This document shows positions 58,063 through 64,000 of a stretch of 64,000 nt of DNA, one piece after another. The first letter of the stretch is position 1; each line of letters begins with the position of its first letter. The stretch covers positions 823,902-887,901 of the forward strand of contig CAOLHI010001014.1 in the NCBI GenBank assembly GCA_948474755.1, given 5' to 3'. The DNA comes from Ctenosaura bakeri. Its lineage: Eukaryota; Chordata; Lepidosauria; Squamata; Iguanidae. The notes beneath the pieces were generated by a model. That model had not been told where the DNA came from. It saw nothing but the letters and a program-made list of their open reading frames with translations, and made no database searches. The position numbers were made by a program, and so were the translations under genes.

Positions 58063-59274
58063 CTGTAAAAAGTGGACAAGAAGCATTAATTGGTAGTAGC
58101 AACAAGTTGTGACTCAAAAAAATGAGAGTGATGACCCAAGACATTTTCTTGTCTGAAGAAAGGACAAGGTGACATCCCCCTTCCTCATAACAGAATTAAA
58201 TCATATTGGTAGTTGATTATTGGCAACCAATGAAACAATAACTCAGTGTACTTCTGTGTAGACAGCTAGCCTAGGGGATACAGACAACACCAGCTTAAGG
58301 ATTCTGGGGAAACAAATGGAGAGGGTGGTGAGATTGTGCTATTGTTACCTGAGGCAGCTGCCTCAGTTAACTTCAGAGGTGGGGAACCTTTGACTTTCAG
58401 ATATTCGGACTCCAATCCCACAATCTCTTATTATTGTCCATGCCAACCGGGGCTTCTGAACTTTTGCTGTGGTTCAGAAACATGCTGAGAGCCAAATGTT
58501 ACCCACTGCTGCTCTAACTAATGGTAGAGCCAGTCCTGGCTGACTCAGAGTATAATATTGTAAAGAACAGGAAAACACAACCTTCCCCTGAGTTCTCACT
58601 ACCCAAGTCAAAATCTACTGGTTTCTCAGAATATCCCCAGTGAATTGTGTAGATTTTTCTAAAAAGAAACCAGAGGAAAAGAAAGCTAAATAAGGGAACA
58701 GAGAAAGGAGCTGGGTTCTGTGTTATGTTGGGAATTCAGGGCTATAAAGAAAATAGCTAGTTTGCCAATGGAATGTAAGGGGGACAACATTTTTACATAC
58801 AGGTACATAGGAGTAGCTGAAAAAAAGAGTAAAGAAGAGAGCCAGTGTCATTGAATGGGCAAATACCCAGTTGAAATCAGATCTGTGGCCCATTCACACT
58901 ACAGATTTATAGCAGTATTACTGAACTTTCACTGCCATGATTCTGTCCTATGGCATCCTGGGTTTTGTAGTTTGGTGAAGCTCTAGAGCAGTTTGGCTGA
59001 GGACTCTAAATGCCCCCTCTAAACTGCCAGTCCCAGGATTCCATAAGTTGGAACTGAGGCAGTTAAAGTGCAATAATTGTGTAGTGTGAATGGGCCCCAG
59101 GAAATGTTATGTTCCAGCTACTGTGCCCCTATGAAATGACATTGAGAAATCACTTTCTTTCAACCTAGCCTACCTCACAGAGTTGCTATGTGATAAAAAA
59201 AAGGATAGCTCCATGTGGGCAGCCTTGAAGAGGGATGAGATAACAAAGTGACCAAAAAGAGTTGTATGTTTTAC
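58063..59274 (-). other. CSPG4-family last intron
   Basis: GT donor at 59274-59273 ('acag|gtaaaa') and AG acceptor at 58064-58063. Both junctions are phase 1. It contains a palindromic MITE at 58887-59097 and a small fold-back patch near 58372-58510. Confidence 0.85.
58887..59097. mobile_element. Palindromic MITE, 'GGCCCATTCACAC' type
   Basis: It starts 'ggcccattcacactaca' and ends 'gtagtgtgaatgggcc', with internal complementarity ('tatggcatcctgggttttgt' against 'ccaggattccata'). It is related to the element at 5781. No clear duplication is visible. It is intronic. Confidence 0.8.
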
Positions 59275-59458
59275 CTGTGTTTGCCAGCAGCTGGCTGCTT
59301 TGACCATGTCCTTTAATTCCATAAGATATATTAATGTGAAACACTTGAGGGCCCAGGACAGCTGGTGGGGAGGAGACGGTAAATGTAAAATAATCTTGGG
59401 CATCCCAATCAACTGTTTCTTTATTTGCATGCTCATAGATGACCATTCCTTTATCCAC
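59275..59458 (-). CDS. CSPG4: CSPG4-family proteoglycan, penultimate coding exon
   Basis: The 184-base exon starts in phase 0 after the acceptor 'ctcctttgaaaag' and ends in phase 1 at 'acacag|gtaaaa'. It encodes 61 residues starting 'VDKGMVIYEHANKE' and including 'FTFTVSSPPAV' and 'HINISYG'. The layout follows the CSPG repeat of mammalian CSPG4 just before the last exon (YEH, SSPPA and VSF positions agree). The phases match both neighbours, which is the main evidence that the exon is real. A longer open frame on its 5' side, reaching 59518, is intronic. Confidence 0.9.
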
Positions 59459-60100
59459 CTTTTCAAAGGAGAACATAAATGAACACTCAGGTATGACAGC
59501 AAAATGTGCCCTGAGCACAGTTTCAGTTAAATCTTTGGCTTACTGAAAAGAATTACTTCATATGTGGACTTTGGCCAAACCTCAGGGTTAAAACCTATAA
59601 TCCTGTAAAAGTGCTGTGGGAACTCCATAACCACAAAACCTTAATTCTGTGTGTAAAACAAGAGATTTACCCTCAAGCGAGTTAACACTTTCACTGGGTC
59701 ACAGAAAAAAATCATTTGGAGGTCAATTCAAAGGTTACTTGACAAGTGACCATTTGAACGCCTTTTAATCTAGTCTTATGAACACTGCCAGTGGTTCTTC
59801 ACCTTTTCTTTACCATGGACCTCCTTTAAAATATCTTTTGTTGTTGTGGACCACCAAGACTTAAGGCAGCTTCAGGATGTATGTTCAGTAACAAGAAATG
59901 TCACATGCCTTTCTCTCAGCCACTCAGTGTCATTTACCTGCATGGTCTCACCATGTGCAGAAGTAGTAAGTGCTGAGTACATTTTTTGCTCTCAAACAAT
60001 TTCATAATGTTTGAACTGCTTAAATTATTGTAATGTAATGTCTGTCAGTAGCAACAGATGCCTGCTTTTTGAGATCAATGTATGACTGTCTGTACACCTG

Positions 60101-60197
60101 TCTGTCTGCCTGTCTGTCTGTCTGTCTGTCTGTCTGTCTCGTCTCCCTCCCTCCCTCCTCCCTCCCTCCCTCCCTCCCTCCCTCCCTCCCTCCCTTC
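60101..60197 (+). repeat. (TGTC)n(CCCT)n compound microsatellite
   Basis: A run of 'tgtc' units is followed by a run of 'ccct' units. Confidence 0.97.
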
Positions 60198-60263
60198 CAT
60201 TCTAGTTCTGTTTTAACTGCAAAAGCTCATAACATTTCTTCAAGCTTCATGGACCTCCTATGA

Positions 60264-60686
60264 CACATGTGTCAAACACAAGGCCCGCAGGCTGAATCTG
60301 GCCTGCCAGGCCATTTCATGTGACCCTCACACCTCTCCTGCAGCTGTGGCACTCCCCCCGCTTGGCGAGCCCAGGGGCAGAAAGAGGCACAGAGCGGGTC
60401 TGGGGGACAGAAAGTGACACACTTTGGATATACTGACCAATTCTTTGTCACTTTAGAGATGTGTGGGACCATAAATTACAATAATATAGCCCCAAAGTGT
60501 CCAAGAAAAGAAAGGTTGGTGCAGAGGGAAGGCAATTTAAAAACCACTAATAATTGAATGCAGAGGCAATTATTTTATATGATAAAAGAGTAGATACATT
60601 CATATAATCTTTCAGATACAGCCAGCCCTTTGAGGGCAACCATAACGCTGATGCAGCCCAAGATGAAATTGAGTTTGACACCCTTG
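60264..60686. mobile_element. Non-autonomous hAT element, inner
   Basis: It starts CACATGTGTCAAACAC and ends GAGTTTGACACCCTTG, matching the 'CA.GGGTGTCAAA' hAT terminus type, with 'aaggcccgcaggctgaatct' inside. The flanks TCCTATGA (60256-60263) and CCCTATGA (60687-60694) agree in seven of eight bases. It is inserted in the outer hAT. Confidence 0.9.
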
Positions 60687-61149
60687 CCCTATGAGGATTT
60701 CATGCCCCCCCCCAGTGTCCACATACCCCAGGTTAAGAACCACTGAACATTGCTAATGAGGGAGAAAATTCAGAAGTGATTGTGTTTTTTATTTTCAGAT
60801 CACAGTTTCATTATGTATCTCAAGCTTTACAATATTTAATAAGGTCCCAACCATAACAGTCTGAACAGACTGGAATTGATGTTGGTGCTGAGCTCCTTCT
60901 ACTATCTTCAACATGAATGTGGAAATGTGATAATATTTTGTAAAGTGAAAAGGGGTATATAAGTACAATAAAACTGTGTTTTAATGAAAACTAGAGCTAA
61001 TAATAATACATGTGCCCAGATGCAATTACTCATCCCAACCAGAGTAGACCCTTTATATCAATGAGATGTATCTATGTACTTATTTACTAACCAGCAAGTA
61101 ATTCATTTGATCTTCTGTATTTAGGACTAGGAAGTGAATTTAGACCAGG

Positions 61150-61262
61150 GTGGGAATTATGTGGTCCTCAAGATATTGTTGAACCAAAGCTTCCAGCAGT
61201 CCAGAAGAAGAATGCTGGGAGTTTCAGTTCAGCAACATCTGGAGGGGCTCACATTCCATACC
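61150..61262. repeat. Small fold-back repeat
   Basis: 'aagatattgttgaaccaaag' on the left pairs with 'cagttcagcaacatct' on the right. It is similar to the repeat at 52130. Confidence 0.55.
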
Positions 61263-61559
61263 CTTTAAATAGGACTTAGCATTTCCATATTGCTTTACAA
61301 TATTTAAAGAATATGACAAACATTGCCCCATTCAATCTCAAATCTTGGGTCTAGACATTATGACTCAGAGCTAACTACAACTCCCAGAGTTCTATTTAGA
61401 GGAATTCTGGGTTAGTTTTTAAAAATTCCCCCAGTAATTACTCTGCTGTCACCCCTTGTTTCCCTTGTTCTTCCCCATTCTCAGCACAATAGGATTTGAC
61501 ATTCTCTGGGTTCAATTAACCATACCTTCCAGTTAGAAACTAAATCCAACACTATGTTA

Positions 61560-61870
61560 AGTGGATACTAGCTAGCATGATAAGGCCATCTCCCCCCCCC
61601 CCCAGCCCTCCATTGCTCCTGAAAACGTGCCCTGGAGAATCTCTGAAGAAAATTTTAAGAGAGGGGGGCTTAAGGAAAAAGAGAAAGAGAAGCCTCCAGG
61701 AGTGGCAGAATTTCAAGACACATTGCCAGCATTTTTTAACATTTCTGAAACCCCATTTTTCAAAACCAAAAGTGGACATCTAGCTACGTTTATTTTTTTT
61801 CTGACATTTTTGCCACCTCATTGAGCATCCTGGGGCAGAAAATTGCCCCCCCAGTTGCCCATCCGAGTGC
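61560..61870. repeat. Unnamed dispersed repeat, copy 3
   Basis: Collinear with 55555-55915 by 'tttttcaaaaccaaaagtgg', 'gggcagaaaattgcc' and 'gttgcccatc'. The family is not named. Confidence 0.5.
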
Positions 61871-62516
61871 TAATGGAAGCGGTTTCATACATGGCATGAT
61901 GCCCTCTGGATTCCATCCTACTTCCAAACCAGACAGCTATGGTTACAAGTCAAGTTATATGTGAGCAGTCTAATAATGCCATTATCTCAGTCACCTTTAC
62001 AATTGCCCTGTCATAATTATTATTATTATTATTGGCTGTGACATTTAGTTGATTGATCAAGTACAACTGCTTAACCAGCTTTGATCAAAAGCTTTGTTCA
62101 AAGCAGATTTGTAATTGTTTTTACAGATATTTTTAGCGTAGCTACTTATAAAAACTGGTGATGACAAGATGCCTTCCTGTAAGAAAGAAAGCAGATGCTT
62201 CCCAAGGTCACCTTGAATTCTATTTTTGGGAAAAGCTGAAATATAAATGAATAAAATAATAAACAAATAAAACAAAATGTGAACCAACACATTAAAAAAA
62301 TAAAATTACCAGCACTCTTTTAAGTGTTAAGAATCACAGTTTTCCTTGAAAATTTTACTCACTGAATAAAACTTGTATCATGAATAAATGTTATCTTTAA
62401 TATGACAACATCCTAAGTTTTAGAAATGGCGTGCAGGAGATAGACAGAAGGTTTTTTTTAAAGAATGGCTTAGCTAAGACTGCCTAGGCTGCACTCCTAT
62501 GTATATTTGAGAGTAA

Positions 62517-62718
62517 GGCCATTTCTGCACTATACTATTATAGTGCTATTATCCCACTTTCAACATCCTATGGAATCCTGGGGTTTGCAGTTTAGGGAGG
62601 GCCCTTTAGAACTCTCAGCCAGAGAGCTCTTTGCCCTCAATAAACTACAAACCCCAGAATTCCACAGGATGTTGAAAGTGGAATAATAGCATTATAACAG
62701 TGTAGTGAGGAAATGGCC
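62517..62718. mobile_element. Palindromic MITE, 'GGCCATTTC' family, copy 7
   Basis: It starts 'ggccatttctgcactatac' and ends 'tagtgaggaaatggcc', with flanks TAA and CAA. Its internal block 'ggaatcctggggtttgcag' is shared with the copies at 50177 and 44758. It interrupts a short repeat ('ggctgcactcctatg' to 'gagccttacttctgcataaa'). Confidence 0.93.
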
Positions 62719-63140
62719 CAAGTCCACTGAAAACAGTGAGCCTTACTTCTGCATAAACATGCCTAGGAGTGTGTTACTAGTGAAGGCAAGATCTGAAGTA
62801 GGGACTATACACATACACATTTGTAAGGGTGTTTCATAACAAACACAAACCTGTTTTTATATCTTTGCTGACTTAATTTCTCAGGATCTTCCACTCTTTT
62901 TTCTTTCTTAGTTTTATAAATGTTGACATTAACCCAGCCCATGCCATATTATGCACATAGCACAATGTATAATATAAGTGATAGCTCACTTCTGTCCATA
63001 TTTATCAAAGCTGTACAAACTCTCTCTCTCTCCCACAAATTCTGTCACATTCCCCTCCCACAAGTTTGTAGCAGGGAGAGACAAGACATATTTCGTAATA
63101 AAGGCATGTTACCAACACCCATAGTAAAATGGACTCTTAC

Positions 63141-63313
63141 CATCAGTTGTGTAAAACTTGAAATATCCTGTGTGCTGTTATGAGAGTGTGCACTGATGAG
63201 TCTTCCAAATTTTGGGGAATTTGTAACAGTAAAAAAAATTGTTCTGTTTTCTGCCTCAACCACATCATTGGTGACAGCTTTCAGATTGTGGGATGTAATT
63301 ATCTTCCTGGAAC
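63141..63313 (-). CDS. CSPG4: CSPG4-family proteoglycan, third-last coding exon
   Basis: The 173-base exon lies between a strong acceptor ('gtcatgattactcag') in phase 1 and a strong donor ('atg|gtaagag') in phase 0. It encodes 57 residues including 'NDVVEAENRTIFFTVTNSP', 'KFGRLISAHSHNST' and 'FTQLM'. This is the first half of a CSPG repeat whose second half starts the next exon; mammalian CSPG4 has the same 'P..GRL' and 'FTQ' landmarks here. The next exons upstream must lie beyond the window. Confidence 0.9.
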
Positions 63314-63579
63314 CTGAGTAATCATGACAACAAGGCAATGTTGCATTAATATCGTCTCTAAGCTGGTATTACCTTTCCTCTACTCAGTTCTTCTCTCTCA
63401 GTCCTGTCCTTGACCACACAATTGCTTAACATGCAGCATCACATTAAAGTCATTCATGTGCAATGCAGTCTTATCTCTCGTCACTAGAAATAATTTCCAC
63501 CAAGTCCAATGGGATTTACATACCTCCAAATAAATATGTGTAGGATGGCAGCCTTAAGCACTTTAAAGTAAAAGCAAAG
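63314..63579 (-). other. CSPG4-family intron, part
   Basis: Near 63440-63560 there is another copy of the short repeat with 'caatgggatttacatacc'. No further exon is seen. Confidence 0.6.
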
Positions 63580-63965
63580 TGTCATGTCTTGGATAACTTA
63601 TGGTCACAAACTTCACTCAGAGTTTGAACAGAAGCATTTATTTAGAGCAAAGCTAGCAACACAGCAACTTTTCTGAGAAGTTGCTGAGACTGCCACATGC
63701 TGGATGGTTACAGATTTTATACCTTGTCAGACAAATTTAGATGCACGTTGCAATGATTGGTGAAAGTCATAAATGTCACATCACTCCACCAGCACTTTTT
63801 CAGACCGTAGGTTATTTATGTATCTTTCATCCTGAGCACTAGCACAAATTCCTGTCCCCTTATCTTTGCACTGCCCATTCCCATAACACCTTCCCACTAC
63901 TTTCGTGTTCCCCCTTCTGATCTTGTCCTCCTTGCCAGATAAAAAGTGACATCAAACACTGCAGC
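63580..63965 (-). mobile_element. LTR-like repeat B, copy 2
   Basis: It begins TGTCATG and runs to about 'acatcaaacac'. It shares the ordered phrases listed for the copy at 36119, without the insertion. The minus-strand polyadenylation-like site ('tttattt' on the plus strand) is near 63638. No target duplication is clear. Confidence 0.45.
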
Positions 63966-64000
63966 AATTAACCATGTGACACCTTGGGATACTTAGAACT

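Larger units (their letters stand above)
59789..60745. mobile_element. Non-autonomous hAT element, outer
   Basis: It starts CAGTGGTTCTTCACC and ends GGTTAAGAACCACTG, the classical CAGTGGTTCTTAACC-type hAT termini. The flanking 8-mers AACACTGC (59781-59788) and AACATTGC (60746-60753) differ at one base, as expected for an old 8-bp duplication. No transposase frame is present. It carries a (TGTC)n(CCCT)n microsatellite and a second hAT element. Confidence 0.9.
59459..63140 (-). other. CSPG4-family intron with nested transposons
   Basis: The donor is 'atg|gtaagag' at 63140 and the acceptor 'aaaag' at 59460-59459, both phase 0. It holds two nested hAT elements, a small fold-back repeat (61150-61260), a dispersed repeat (61560-61870) and a MITE (62517-62718). 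Other parts are unassigned. Confidence 0.85.

Noticed and set aside
58063..58144. The ATG at 58144 as the true start of a 712-residue gene
   Set aside because: A good splice acceptor at 58063 and matching phase-1 donor at 59275 show the exon starts at 58062 and that the protein continues from upstream exons. The ATG is kept only as a possible alternative start.
59486..59518. Extending the penultimate exon to an AG near 59486
   Set aside because: The upstream exon already ends in FTQLM at phase 0, and joining at 59458 gives the expected repeat without duplication; the longer version would repeat the FTQ-like segment.

Overview
This is vertebrate nuclear DNA, and its repeat set points to a squamate reptile, most likely a lizard. 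The repeats include tRNA-headed SINEs with a Bov-B-like tail (Sauria SINE type), SINEs with a 5S rRNA-derived head, a Bov-B/RTE LINE, many CR1 and L2 LINE pieces, a DIRS tyrosine-recombinase retrotransposon and hAT elements. Coding density is very low, as expected for intergenic and intronic amniote DNA.

Only one host gene is supported. At the right end, on the minus strand, lie the last three coding exons of a CSPG4-family (NG2-type) membrane proteoglycan: 63313-63141, 59458-59275 and 58062-56006. The exons keep one continuous reading frame across two GT-AG introns. They encode several CSPG repeats, one membrane span and a tail ending in the PDZ ligand QYWV. The rest of the gene lies beyond the right edge. 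The 3' UTR should run leftward from 56005, but its end cannot be fixed from sequence alone.

The rest, about 1-56 kb, is a layered repeat landscape. Main items from left to right: a decayed Ty3/Gypsy gag (about 3 kb); a 141-bp-arm inverted repeat with one mismatch (6.6-6.9 kb); a CR1 carrying both a palindromic MITE and an L2 LINE (7.8-10.2 kb); a 3.5-kb DIRS element with both terminal repeats, the internal complementary region and an open tyrosine recombinase (12.4-15.9 kb); and a Bov-B fragment (about 20 kb). These are followed by three solo LTRs of one family, each with a 4-bp target duplication (21.9, 39.0 and 47.6 kb); a CpG-rich island that looks like an LTR inside a terminal-inverted-repeat element (25-26 kb); and a 1.86-kb LINE-mobilised non-coding element with a 20-bp target duplication inside an LTR-like repeat (36.1-38.4 kb). 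Seven copies of one palindromic MITE family with 3-bp duplications are spread across the window. Inside the CSPG4-family intron one hAT element sits inside another.

The genes do not form a joint system. The one coherent molecular system is the DIRS element, whose repeats and recombinase belong to one replication and integration cycle, although this copy lacks gag and its polymerase frame is broken. Coordinates of old, diverged repeats are approximate; those of elements with visible target duplications and of the exons are exact or near exact.
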